Assembly: GCA_963792855.1 (NCBI GenBank)
Contig: CAWBXZ010000005.1
Span: 372,001-436,000, forward strand
Length of the DNA stretch: 64,000 nucleotides
DNA from: SG8-40 sp963792855
GTDB taxonomy: Bacteria > Pseudomonadota > Gammaproteobacteria > Burkholderiales > Eutrophovitaceae
Reading direction: 5' to 3'
Shown here: one piece after another, positions 36,566 to 45,073 of the stretch
Layout of the letters: every line of letters starts with the position of its first letter
How positions within the stretch are numbered: the first letter of the stretch is position 1
Position numbers and translations under genes: made by a program
The notes under the pieces: generated by a model
Told to the model about the DNA's origin: nothing
What the model saw: only the letters and a program-made list of their open reading frames with translations
Database searches by the model: none

Positions 36566-37784
36566 CGCGTTGCGGGCGTACCAGCAACAAAAACTTGCGC
36601 TGAGAATGGCAATCGACGTCGGTTGCCCCGTGTTCGAAGTGATGTGCCGGGTCGCGTCGGCGCACGTGCACTATGAGGGCGGCGAGTCACGGGCGGCGTG
36701 GCTGCAGCTCCAACAGGTGTATGACACCGCCCGCCACATTCGCAATCACCTGCTCGAGTACTCGGCATTGTTGTGTTACGCCTACGTTGCGCTGGACAGC
36801 GGCCGGCGCCCGCGCTCCGGCATGCGCGCACTGCGCCAGGCATTTGCGGAGGGCAAGCCGCGAAACTATTTGTCGTTTCCCCTTTGGCGACCGGAGATGC
36901 TGGCGCAATTGTGCAGCATTGCACTCGAAGCAGGAATCGAAACGGACTTTGTCGCCGAGCTGATTCACGAGAGATCCTTGCAACTCGATGCCGCTCATTC
37001 GGCGTTGCTGAATTGGCCGTGGCCATTGCGGGTACAGACGCTGGGACAATTCCGGGTTTTCAGAAACGGCGAACCGATCGCCTTCACGGGCAAGGCACAG
37101 CGCCGCCCACTCGATCTGCTCAAGGTGGTCATCGCTTTCGGCGGCCGGGACGTCAGCGAGGAAAGAGTGGTCGAGGCACTTTGGCCCCGGATCGACGGCG
37201 ACTCGGCGCACCGGTCCTTCGCCACGACTCTGCACCGTCTGCGTAAATTGCTGGGAGAAGAGCAGGCAATCCAGCTCTCCGATGGAAAACTCACGCTAAA
37301 CGGCCGGCTCATCTGGCTCGATACCTGGGCGTTTGATCAAACCACTTCCCGAATCAATCAGGCCCTGCGTCCCGACAATGAAGACAACACGGTCGACACG
37401 GCGATACTGAGTGCGTTGGGCAAACGATTGCTCGAGTTCTACAAAGCGCCATTTCTGGCCGGTGAGGCGGAACAGTCGTGGAGTCTGCCTCTGCGCGAAC
37501 GGCTGCACCAGCGTTTCGTGCGTGTTGTCGTGAATCTTGCTCATTACTGGCAGCACTCGGACGAGGCAGAAAGGGCGATCGACTTGCTCGAAATGGCAAT
37601 CGAACTCGATGCGTCCAGCGAGGGCATCTACCGTAATCTGATGGAATGCTATACGGCACTGGGGCGCCGCGCCGAAGCAGTGGACACTTACGGCCGCTGC
37701 CGCAAGATGCTGGCCGCAACCTTGCAGGTTGATCCTTCTCCCGAAACCACCGCACTGTACGAAAAGCTCACGCAAGCGACCTGA
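36552..37784 (+). CDS. C-terminal part of the same regulator: winged helix plus BTAD domain
   Basis: This frame carries the end of the helical repeat region, then an OmpR/SARP-type winged helix (LRVQTLGQFRVFRNGEPI, LWPRIDGDSAHRSFATTLHRLRKLLG) and a bacterial transcriptional activator domain rich in TPR-like helices up to the C-terminus. It has no convincing independent Shine-Dalgarno sequence; the first usable ATG after the overlap is 36552, which would lack the first repeat helices, and the frame is open back to 36342. Deleting one C from CCC at 36505-36507 joins it to the upstream frame as GYTRRFDLCLQHL. If it is made separately it would be a constitutive DNA-binding fragment. Confidence 0.75.
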   Translation: MLRHDALRAYQQQKLALRMAIDVGCPVFEVMCRVASAHVHYEGGESRAAWLQLQQVYDTARHIRNHLLEYSALLCYAYVALDSGRRPRSGMRALRQAFAEGKPRNYLSFPLWRPEMLAQLCSIALEAGIETDFVAELIHERSLQLDAAHSALLNWPWPLRVQTLGQFRVFRNGEPIAFTGKAQRRPLDLLKVVIAFGGRDVSEERVVEALWPRIDGDSAHRSFATTLHRLRKLLGEEQAIQLSDGKLTLNGRLIWLDTWAFDQTTSRINQALRPDNEDNTVDTAILSALGKRLLEFYKAPFLAGEAEQSWSLPLRERLHQRFVRVVVNLAHYWQHSDEAERAIDLLEMAIELDASSEGIYRNLMECYTALGRRAEAVDTYGRCRKMLAATLQVDPSPETTALYEKLTQAT

Positions 37785-37991
37785 CATCTTGCTGGCCGAT
37801 CCCTGGTCAGCAAGCTATTCCCTGGTTTACTCGCGGCATGGCGTGCCATCGCAGGAAAAAGTGCATGTGTAACTGATCCGTAATCCTCCGGTACCCCATT
37901 CGCAACCAACCCTCATTCAGGATGGATGCATCGCAGACCGGCCGTTTGAGAAACGAAACGATGCGGCATCGGCGATTCAACAGGAGGACAC

Positions 37992-38549
37992 ATGATGAAA
38001 TCACAATTTGTAGTGCAGGGCAGCAAGGCGATCAATGCGAATGAGGCGTTTCGCAACCGGCGACGCGCTCGGCGTCTGGCCGTTGCGGCAGTTCTGCCGG
38101 CATTGGCGCTAACGGGCTGTTACGTCATGCCTGTGGGCCAGGACACAAGCGGGAATACCGTTTACGCGTACTCGGCGATTGCGCCGTCCCAGGTGCAGGG
38201 CGGGACGGGTGCGCCCGGGTCCGCGCCGGTTTCCGGTCCGGCAATGCCTCAGGCACTTGACGTCAAACTGTACCCCATCAACGACCTGGCGAACCAGACT
38301 GGCGTGCTCACCGGCCAGGTAACGAACATGATGACCGGCAAAGGCCGTTTTGTGTTCAATTACCAGGGCGAAACGCTGGTGGGAGAAGCCACGCGCGTAG
38401 CGAACGACGAGCGGCGCGGCATTGCCAGCGCCTACGGCCCGAGCGGCAGGTATGCCAAATGCGAGTACCAGATGAGCAGCCCCAGGATGGGTGCCGGTAC
38501 ATGCACCTTCTCCGACAGTGCCATGTACCAGGTTCATATTGGTAACTGA
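37992..38549 (+). CDS. Hypothetical lipoprotein
   Basis: A 185-residue protein with an unusually long polar N-region before a lipoprotein signal: hydrophobic segment about 29-41 and lipobox ALTGC (Cys43). The mature part is Gly/Pro-rich at first (about 60-90), then has a beta-rich end with two cysteines (KCEYQ, TCTFS). An AGGAGG element precedes the tandem ATG codons. I do not recognise a domain. A 13-bp hairpin lies just after the stop. Confidence 0.72.
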   Translation: MMKSQFVVQGSKAINANEAFRNRRRARRLAVAAVLPALALTGCYVMPVGQDTSGNTVYAYSAIAPSQVQGGTGAPGSAPVSGPAMPQALDVKLYPINDLANQTGVLTGQVTNMMTGKGRFVFNYQGETLVGEATRVANDERRGIASAYGPSGRYAKCEYQMSSPRMGAGTCTFSDSAMYQVHIGN

Positions 38550-38567
38550 GTCGTGCCGTCGACTAGG

Positions 38568-38606
38568 AACGCCCCGATGCTTGCCAATCAACGGCGTCGG
38601 GGCGTT
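38568..38606 (+). terminator. Large GC-rich hairpin after the lipoprotein gene
   Basis: AACGCCCCGATGC (38568-38580) pairs with GCGTCGGGGCGTT (38594-38606), 12 of 13 pairs Watson-Crick and one wobble, around a 13-base loop. There is no U-tract, so it may be a weak terminator or an mRNA-end stabiliser; its distance of 19 bases from the stop fits that role. Confidence 0.5.
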
Positions 38607-38780
38607 GCATCCATTCGGTGTCAGGGCGACGGCATGAACCGGTCGCGATGTCGCCCGATCACGGCGCTCCGGTTTTGGCCTGAACATCGTCAACCCCGGC
38701 GCAGCGTGCGACGCGCATTTGTGATGGTCCTCGAGACAGCTGCGAGCCATCGTCATGGGGCCGGAACGCGCAACAACGAT

Positions 38781-39707
38781 CTAGAAGCGGCTGCTGAACA
38801 CGAGACCAATCAAACCAGGGGTGTCGTACTCCGAGCTTGCGATCGTGCGCCCGTCGATGTCCTCGACGGAAAGTTTTCCTTCGAATTCGCCGCCGACGAA
38901 GGCGCCGACTGTCGTCATCGGCCACAGCGTGTATTGCGCGCTCAACACCAGAGGCAGAGATCTATCCTCGCCATAGCGCACGGAAGACGCTGGGTCATTG
39001 TCCAGCGCAAAACGGATTTTTTCATAGCGGCCGGTCAGTCCCAGTTTCCACTTGTTGTTCAACTCGTATTCGAGAGTCAGCCCCGGGCCCTGGGACGCGG
39101 CCAGTCCACGCCCGGTCGCAAGTGACAATTTTTCAGTGATCGCCCAGTCGATCACAACGATTGGAAACGCGTCGGAGCCGCCGCCGAGCTCACTGAACCA
39201 GCCGAAGCCCGGTCCGATGAACAAAGTATCCGACACTCTCCATCCAATGCCCGCGAGCAATCCTTCGGTCCTTCCGTCGTTCAGGCTGGCGCCCGATTCC
39301 ACATTCGTCCGGACGCTGGGGATAATGATCGCGTCGGTCCGTTCCGAGGGCGAGAACCGAATGGGCACCGCAATACGGTAGTCATGTATGCGGCCCCAAG
39401 TCTGTTGGCCACCGATTGTCGTACCGGGTGAGAATTCATAATCGGAGTCACCGAATCCGATTGTCAGCGAAACCGTGTTGCGCCTGTCCCGCATATAGGC
39501 AACGCTGGGCTGGATGAAATAGCGGTCTACGCCGAACGAACCGTTGGTGCCCGACAGGTCGGTGTCGGACTGGTGTACCGCTCCACCGTCGATGCCCCAG
39601 ACCCAGGGGCCGAACTGTCGCCCGCCTTCATCCGCCGCATGGGAAGGGACTGGAAACAGTAGCGAGGCGGATACAAACAATGCGGAAAGTCCGGGAGAAA
39701 GTTTCAA
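38781..39707 (-). CDS. Putative outer-membrane beta-barrel protein
   Basis: A 308-residue protein with a signal peptide (core about 7-18, cleavage after SHA near 24). The rest shows alternating amphipathic strands, and the chain ends LIGLVFSSRF, a typical C-terminal strand with final Phe that outer-membrane barrels use for Bam recognition. It resembles DUF6268-type uncharacterised porin-like proteins. The TTG start is supported by GAGGT seven bases upstream. No transported substrate can be named. Confidence 0.75.
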   Translation of the reverse strand: MKLSPGLSALFVSASLLFPVPSHAADEGGRQFGPWVWGIDGGAVHQSDTDLSGTNGSFGVDRYFIQPSVAYMRDRRNTVSLTIGFGDSDYEFSPGTTIGGQQTWGRIHDYRIAVPIRFSPSERTDAIIIPSVRTNVESGASLNDGRTEGLLAGIGWRVSDTLFIGPGFGWFSELGGGSDAFPIVVIDWAITEKLSLATGRGLAASQGPGLTLEYELNNKWKLGLTGRYEKIRFALDNDPASSVRYGEDRSLPLVLSAQYTLWPMTTVGAFVGGEFEGKLSVEDIDGRTIASSEYDTPGLIGLVFSSRF

Positions 39708-39884
39708 GTAGATACCTCAAAAGTAGATAGCCGGGCGATACGCCGCGAAGCAGCAGAACCGTGATTATGCCTATGCATCCGGCGCCACGCGGGTGCGTCG
39801 GTCGAGTGATGCAAGACCGGCGTGAGCCCGGTTGATTCGCCAGAACGTACCTGAGCGGCCTGGAAAGGAAACTGCAGCGCTGCG

Positions 39885-40379
39885 TTAGGCCGCGTGTGGA
39901 TGATCTTCCGTGTCGTTGAAGGGCTCACCCATCCGGAAGCTGAAAATGCGTTCATCGGCAACACGCAGGCGGCGGCTTAGTTCCCGGGCCATGTTCATCT
40001 GGATCAGGGCAAACTGCTCGAGGTCGCGCTCACAGAGTTGATGAACGCTGTCAGGGGGCAGAGCGATCGCCGAGCAATCCGAAACCGCGACAATCGACGC
40101 GCTGCGCGGAGACAGGTCGATCAACGCCATCTCACCGAAGCAATCGCCCGGTCCCAGGTGGCGAATCTTGTATTGTTTGCCGAGCCAGGATTTCAGCACC
40201 GAGACCGAACCGGATTCCAGCACGTAGATGAAGTCGGGCACTTCACTTTCACGAAAGAAATAATCGCCCTTGGAAACTTCGCGTATCTGTGCCGAATCGA
40301 CCAGAAATTCCAGCGTATCGGAACGCATGCCGCCGAAGATCGGCATGTTCTGCAAGGTCTCGATGCGTGCCTGTTGCAT
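39885..40379 (-). CDS. Stand-alone cyclic nucleotide-binding domain protein
   Basis: A 164-residue protein that is mostly one cNMP-binding (Crp-like) beta-roll: YVLESGSVSVLKSWLG, the phosphate-binding-cassette region GPGDCFGEMALIDLSPRSASIVA (about 78-100), then the C-helix. There is no helix-turn-helix after it, so it is unlikely to bind DNA by itself. The GEMAL and RSAS segments keep the Glu and Arg that contact cAMP in Crp. AAGGGGG precedes the ATG. It is a separate gene from the barrel protein downstream (177-base gap), which may be co-transcribed. Confidence 0.85.
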   Translation of the reverse strand: MQQARIETLQNMPIFGGMRSDTLEFLVDSAQIREVSKGDYFFRESEVPDFIYVLESGSVSVLKSWLGKQYKIRHLGPGDCFGEMALIDLSPRSASIVAVSDCSAIALPPDSVHQLCERDLEQFALIQMNMARELSRRLRVADERIFSFRMGEPFNDTEDHPHAA

Positions 40380-40805
40380 GAGTGCCCCCTTGAAAGAACG
40401 AGTAGACGAAATCCGCTAACCGAAGGCTATCGTATCAGGTACCCGGTCCGGCTGCGAAGTCGCTGAACCGATACACGAGAGCGCCGCAGCGGGGAGCCGG
40501 CATGACATTGGACCGTCAGGCGGATCTGGTGTCGTCTTGCTGCGCGAGTTGTGATCTCTTTTGGGATGCGGAATCCGGCCAGGGTTGGCCGTTGACATGA
40601 AAGACGAGCGCATAAGTTTCCTGTTCGTATCCCATGGCGGATTGTTTCGTATTACCCTGATACGTATGCCGGGTATCCGGGTTGCAAGTGCCCTGGACGA
40701 AGCAACCGGGATCACGGAAGAGCGCATCAGGTGGCGAACAGGCAAGCCGTTGTTATCATTTTTTTGCACGCGATGTTGCGGGCATTTCGAAAGGCGAGGA
40801 TCGTT

Positions 40806-41105
40806 ATGTTGTTCTGCATCCACTGCATGGATCGGGAGGGCGCCTTGCAGGACCGGCTCGACAATTACGCTGCCCATCGGGCGCATCTGAATGGCACCAG
40901 CACGACAATCGTGCTCGCGGGTCCGGTTGCAGCCGAAGACGGGGAAACGCCGGTGGGCAGCATGTTCGTCATCGATGCAGCGGATCGCGCCGAAGCGGAA
41001 GCCTTCAATCGCGACGATCCTTTTTTCAAGCTTGGCATATGGGATCGCGACAGCATACGTATTCATCCGTTGCTCAAGCGCCGCGGCTGGCTGTCGGGAT
41101 ATTGA
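40806..41105 (+). CDS. YciI-like protein
   Basis: A 99-residue ferredoxin-like-fold protein of the YCII family (MLFCIHCMDREGALQDRLDNYAAHRAHL, then GSMFVIDAADRAEAEAFNRDDPFFKLGIW). These small dimeric proteins have an active-site-like His/Asp pair but no settled function. The ATG at 40806 has GCGAGGA upstream. The gap from 40380 to 40805 holds no other supported gene. Confidence 0.85.
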   Translation: MLFCIHCMDREGALQDRLDNYAAHRAHLNGTSTTIVLAGPVAAEDGETPVGSMFVIDAADRAEAEAFNRDDPFFKLGIWDRDSIRIHPLLKRRGWLSGY

Positions 41106-41175
41106 TGTCCACGGCGCCGGTTCTTTCCCGAGGCACAAGTCGCGAGTGCGAGCCTTGGGGGCCCGATCGGCACTG

Positions 41176-42045
41176 ATGCCCCGCTTCCCGCTGCCGCCTT
41201 TGCTGACATTCGGGTTCTGGGCAACCAGTCTGTTGCTTGGTTGCCCGGCGTGGGGCGATGCCTTACCTGCGGTCGGCGATGAGTTTCGCGATTGTGCGAA
41301 TTGTCCGCTCATGAAGGTCGTGCCGCCCGGCGAGTTCGAGAAAGGTCCGCCGCCGTCGGCGTCAGGGCATTTTCACAACGAAGGTGTTGTTCGGACCATC
41401 ACGATCGCCAGGCCATTTGCGGTGGGAAAATACGAAGTGACGGTGGCGCAGTGGCGCGCATGTGTGGCGGCAGACCGGTGTGAGAGTGCAGAGGACGGCC
41501 GGCTGAACGGCGATCTTCCGGCTACCGGCGTCAGTTGGGCGGCGGCGGTGTCTTACGCCGAGTGGCTATCCGATGTCACCGGCAAGCCTTACCGCTTGCT
41601 CTCAGAGACCGAGTGGGAGTATGCGGCGCGTGCCGGCCTGCCACGATTCCGGAATTTCAGTATGAGCCCCGACCAGTTGTGCCGTGTTGCCAACCTTTAC
41701 GATCTGCGTTCCAAAGCCGAATACGAATTCGACTGGGAGCATATCGAGTGCGACGATGGCCATGCCGGGCTTGCGCGGGTCGGATCCTTGCGGCCGAACG
41801 CGTTCGGCTTGCACGACATGCTTGGCAACGTATCGGAGTGGACGCAGGATTGCCATAACCTGAGCTGGCGTTTCGCCAAACTGGACGGCAGCGCCTGGCT
41901 TGAGGGGGACTGCTTGCTGCGCGCCTACCGCGGCGGTTCGTGGCTGGCAAACGAGCCACGCTACCTCAGAACGCCGGATCGTTACCGCTACTATCGGGCC
42001 ACATCTGATGATCTGGGGTTCAGGGTCGGTTTGTCGCTGCATTGA
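41176..42045 (+). CDS. Exported SUMF1/FGE-fold protein lacking catalytic cysteines (paralogue 1)
   Basis: 289 residues with an N-terminal signal that has either a lipobox LLLGC (Cys23) or cleavage after AWG. The mature part opens with FRDCANCPLMKVVPPGEF and follows the formylglycine-generating-enzyme fold through LLSETEWEYAARAG, NAFGLHDMLGNVSEWTQDC and the C-terminal RGGSWLANEPRY and DDLGFRV. In true FGEs the RGGS segment continues with two copper-binding cysteines; here those positions are occupied by other residues. A binding or scaffold function is therefore more likely than sulfatase activation. The start is uncertain because the frame is open upstream; ATG 41176 begins the signal peptide. 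Confidence 0.8.
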   Translation: MPRFPLPPLLTFGFWATSLLLGCPAWGDALPAVGDEFRDCANCPLMKVVPPGEFEKGPPPSASGHFHNEGVVRTITIARPFAVGKYEVTVAQWRACVAADRCESAEDGRLNGDLPATGVSWAAAVSYAEWLSDVTGKPYRLLSETEWEYAARAGLPRFRNFSMSPDQLCRVANLYDLRSKAEYEFDWEHIECDDGHAGLARVGSLRPNAFGLHDMLGNVSEWTQDCHNLSWRFAKLDGSAWLEGDCLLRAYRGGSWLANEPRYLRTPDRYRYYRATSDDLGFRVGLSLH

Positions 42046-42198
42046 ATGCCGCCCGGGCGTGCGCGGTGAGCCGCGACATAAAAGGGTGACTGCCAACACG
42101 TGGCCGAATGCTGCCGCGCATGTAATTCTTACGGGTGCGGCGCTATTGGTTACACTGACGGTGAATTGATCGCCGATTGTTGAAGGGGTTGGATTGTT

Positions 42199-43107
42199 TT
42201 GACACACGTACAGTGTTTTTGCGGCTGGTTGCGGAGATTCTCGCTGGGCCGGTCGAATTATGTGTTTCGTTTCGCCGCGCTATTGGTGTCCTGTGTCATT
42301 GCCGCCGGGGCACATGGGGAGACCATGCAGCCGGGTGCGACTTTTCGCGATTGTGAAACCTGCCCCGAGATGGTGGTGATTCCCGCCGGCTCGTTCGAAA
42401 TGCGAACGGCACCCTGGGGGCCTGGATATCCGCACAATGAAGGCTATTTCTACCCGGTGACGTTTCCCGGGCCTTATGCGATCGGCAAGTTCGAGATTAC
42501 GTTCGCCGAATGGGACGAGTGTGTCAGTGAGGGCCGGTGCGAGGTGCTGGATGATGCCGGATGGGGCCGGGGCAGGCGACCTGCCATCAACCTGAGCTGG
42601 GCGCAGGCAGTCCAGTTCACAAAGTGGCTGTCTGCGAGGACCGGAAAGATCTATCGCCTTCCGACCAACGCCGAGTGGGAGTACGCCGCGCGCGCTGGCC
42701 GTGGCATGAACCGTTTTTTCGATATTCCGCCCGCGGAAGTCTGCAAGCACGGCAACGTATACGACCAGACCGCGCATGCGGAGTTTGAATTCGAGTGGCA
42801 GCCCATGCCATGTAAGGACGGGCAGGCGGTCACGGCTCCGGTTGGCCAGTTTTTGCCCAATGCGTTTGGATTGTACGACGTGATTGGCAATGTCTTCGAG
42901 TGGACCGAAGATTGCGCCAGTCCCAACTGGCGTGGCGCGCCGGGCAATGGCGCGCCATGGGTCGAAGGAGATTGCTCGCTGCGTGGCTACCGCGGCGCCT
43001 CATGGATTACCAACGAACCTTATTATCTTGTGGAGTCCAGCCGGTTCAAGTTCCTCGGTGCCCGCGAAAACGATCTCGGCTTCAGGGTGGTGCGGGAGAT
43101 TCCGTAG
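42199..43107 (+). CDS. Exported SUMF1/FGE-fold protein lacking catalytic cysteines (paralogue 2)
   Basis: 302 residues, sharing layout with the gene just upstream: signal segment (about 20-40), then FRDCETCPEMVVIPAGSFEM, RLPTNAEWEYAARAG, NAFGLYDVIGNVFEWTEDC and RGASWITNEPYYL near the C-terminus with NDLGFRV. The two copper-ligand cysteines of true formylglycine-generating enzymes are absent here too. The pair probably arose by tandem duplication and diverged. The TTG at 42199 begins the frame, with GAAGGGG upstream at a long spacing, so the start could lie a little further in. Confidence 0.8.
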   Translation: MTHVQCFCGWLRRFSLGRSNYVFRFAALLVSCVIAAGAHGETMQPGATFRDCETCPEMVVIPAGSFEMRTAPWGPGYPHNEGYFYPVTFPGPYAIGKFEITFAEWDECVSEGRCEVLDDAGWGRGRRPAINLSWAQAVQFTKWLSARTGKIYRLPTNAEWEYAARAGRGMNRFFDIPPAEVCKHGNVYDQTAHAEFEFEWQPMPCKDGQAVTAPVGQFLPNAFGLYDVIGNVFEWTEDCASPNWRGAPGNGAPWVEGDCSLRGYRGASWITNEPYYLVESSRFKFLGARENDLGFRVVREIP

Positions 43108-43156
43108 CGGAAAATTGCACTGCCGGGACGTGACGGGTGCGGGTGTAACCGGTCTG

Positions 43157-43190
43157 ATCGATACTGCGCTTATCGATACTGCGCTGATCG
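43157..43190. repeat. Two-copy 15-base tandem repeat
   Basis: ATCGATACTGCGCT followed by one variable base occurs at 43157-43171 and 43172-43186, with a third partial start at 43187. It lies in the convergent gap between the second SUMF1-fold gene and the TlpA-like gene. No function is evident. Confidence 0.6.
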
Positions 43191-43233
43191 AAGCCGGGTT
43201 CCGAACGGCTCGCGCGGGCGTTGTTGCGGTTTC

Positions 43234-43743
43234 TCACTCTTCCAGGATCGGTGCCAGGTAGTTCTGGAAGTAGAAAGGCGTTTTGCTGCCATATTCGCGT
43301 GAACGCACGACGCCCTTGCGGTCGATCACGAATGCCCGCGGAGCGCGGAATTTTTCGCCGAATCCATTTTCGTCGAGTTCGTTACTCATGATGCCGTCAA
43401 GGTTGTACAGCCGGACCATGCGCTCAACGCGATGCCGGTCCTGCGGCCGGTCGACTCCGATATAGATGACCACCAGTCCCTTGTCGCGGTTTTCCTCGAC
43501 AAATGCTTCGATGCTGCCGATTTCGAAGGCCGACTGCTTCGAGTAGCTCGAGTAGTAATTGATCAATACGACCTTGCCGCGCATCTGCGCGAGGTCGAAG
43601 GCTTCGCCGGAAAACAGTGTGCCTTTGAGCGCCGGTGCCGGTTCTCCGATTTCGGGTACCGCCCAGGCCGGCCCGGTAGACAGCAGCGCGAAGAGGACCA
43701 CGGCGAAAAAGCGCGCGCACCGGTTTTTCGTGTAGATTTTCAT
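43234..43743 (-). CDS. Exported thioredoxin-fold (TlpA-like) protein with SxxS in place of CxxC
   Basis: 169 residues from the ATG at 43743, with a signal peptide (core about 12-22, cleavage after AWA near 28). The fold is TlpA/AhpC-like: GEPAPALKGTLFSG, then GKVVLINYYSSYSKQSAFEIG, where WCxxC of the family is replaced by YSKQS (Ser68 and Ser71). The later DENGFGEKFRAPRAFVIDRKGVV keeps the cis-proline-type strand. Without both cysteines it cannot carry out thiol-disulfide exchange, so a chaperone or binding role is more likely. Initiation at 43743 is preferred over the upstream in-frame start. Confidence 0.8.
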   Translation of the reverse strand: MKIYTKNRCARFFAVVLFALLSTGPAWAVPEIGEPAPALKGTLFSGEAFDLAQMRGKVVLINYYSSYSKQSAFEIGSIEAFVEENRDKGLVVIYIGVDRPQDRHRVERMVRLYNLDGIMSNELDENGFGEKFRAPRAFVIDRKGVVRSREYGSKTPFYFQNYLAPILEE

Positions 43744-43868
43744 GGGCGGGGCAAAATCTCGACTGAATGCGTCACGCCGTGATTGCCGCCGCAGCCAACG
43801 CCGGAACGTGCTGCTGGGTGCTTCCCGGTGTTTCCATTCGCAAGTTTCCAGGAAAAGGACCTGCTGCC

Positions 43869-44249
43869 ATGATCGAACGCCATATTGTTCCCGGACAACC
43901 CAAACCATACAGCCACTACTGCCATGTTGTACGCGGCGGTGATCACGTGTGGGTTTCAGGCGCAGTCGGCATCAAAGCCGACGGTACCATACCCGCCGGG
44001 ACGGTAGAACAGTTTCGCGTCGCGCTCGATAGCGTCGACAAATGTCTTCGTGCGGCCGGAGCCAGCGCCGCACAGGTGGTCAAGGTCAGCATCTTCATGA
44101 CGGATATCAGCGAACGGTCCGCCATCAATCCGTTGCGAATCGAGTACTTCGGCGAGAATCGGCCGGCCTCGACACTGGTCGAAGTCAGCCAACTGGTCGA
44201 TCCGGCGTTTCGCGTCGAGATCGAGGCCATTGCGTACATCGGGTCCTGA
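43869..44249 (+). CDS. RidA-family (YjgF/YER057c/UK114) protein
   Basis: A 126-residue trimer-forming protein. The family deaminates reactive enamine/imine intermediates from pyridoxal enzymes. The N-terminal segment IVPGQPKPYSHYCHVVRGGDHVWVSG and the C-terminal RVEIEAIAYIGS are diagnostic; the arginine in the latter corresponds to the carboxylate-binding Arg of RidA. The ATG at 43869 has AGGA-rich sequence upstream. It is divergent from the TlpA-like gene. Confidence 0.88.
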   Translation: MIERHIVPGQPKPYSHYCHVVRGGDHVWVSGAVGIKADGTIPAGTVEQFRVALDSVDKCLRAAGASAAQVVKVSIFMTDISERSAINPLRIEYFGENRPASTLVEVSQLVDPAFRVEIEAIAYIGS

Positions 44250-44296
44250 AGACAAGCGGGAACGTCGGCGCGTCGACCACATAGTGTTAACAGGCC

Positions 44297-44614
44297 CTAA
44301 AGATCCTCGTCGTCGTCCACTGTGACATCTTCTTCTTCGGCGAACAGGTCTTCGTCGTCGCGCCAGTCACCACCCTCCAGAACTTCATCGACGATGTCAT
44401 CGACACGGTCTTCGACATCCTGCAGGAATTGTCCGCTGGGCCCGTCAATTTCAGCCCGTTCGTCTTCATCGTCCGCGATCGTTATCTGCGCTTCGGGCCA
44501 TTCGTCCTGCAGTGCTTCCAGCAGAAGATCCTTGAAACGCTCGATCTCGTCGTCTGAGGGAACGCCGAGCATCTCGTGTGAAACGTAATAGGTGATAGAC
44601 AGTTCACTGGGCAT
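44297..44614 (-). CDS. Small hyperacidic hypothetical protein
   Basis: 105 residues, 40 of them Asp or Glu against five Lys/Arg. The N-terminal part (about 1-50) looks like a structured alpha/beta segment; the tail from about 75 is nearly all acidic and probably disordered. I do not recognise a family. The ATG has GAGAAG upstream and a TATAAT-like element further upstream on the minus strand (complement of 44648-44653). Such acidic proteins often bind basic partners or mimic nucleic acid, but no evidence points to either here. Confidence 0.6.
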   Translation of the reverse strand: MPSELSITYYVSHEMLGVPSDDEIERFKDLLLEALQDEWPEAQITIADDEDERAEIDGPSGQFLQDVEDRVDDIVDEVLEGGDWRDDEDLFAEEEDVTVDDDEDL

Positions 44615-45073
44615 ATCTTCTCATCCCGTATATCGAGTTACGCTTTTATTATAGGTGCTTGCGATGAAAAGCGGGCACAGATCGCGGCGGGTCGGCGGCA
44701 ATCTCCTGTCATGGATCGCGCCGGGTGATCTGCAGTGGCCGCGTCAGATGCCGGTTCTCCAGAATGCGCCTGTCTTCGGCTTCTGGGCGCGACTGTCGGC
44801 ATTTGCCGACGAACTGCCGCTTTGCGGATGGCGGCGCATCGGTTACATTGCAATGTCCGCTGGGAACGGATGGTGCTTTGAATTTCGGCTCAGCGCTCCC
44901 GCCGGTTTTCGAGAGGTTCATGGCAAGACCCCATTACATCAAGTCCAGTACGGTAGGCCTTTCGGCGGCCCAATTTCCGAGTACACGCGGCCCGATAGCG
45001 GGCCATGACCTCATAGATTTCGCGGCGTCTTCACGGTTTCTAATGTCTCGTCTGCGGATGGCAGGCTGAGCGC

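Noticed and set aside
40592..40618. TTGACA at 40592-40597 with TAAGTT 15 bases later as a promoter for the YciI gene
   Set aside because: The spacing is too short for a good sigma70 promoter, and the -10 match is poor; the start of that gene lies about 190 bases further on.
41176..43107. Formylglycine-generating activity for the sulfatase-like neighbour
   Set aside because: Neither protein has the two catalytic cysteines, and the sulfatase-like protein has serine and not cysteine at the modification site.
44655..45008. Possible 117-codon plus-strand gene before the ClC antiporter
   Set aside because: No Shine-Dalgarno sequence, low-complexity composition and no recognisable family. It may be chance, so the region is described as without a supported gene.
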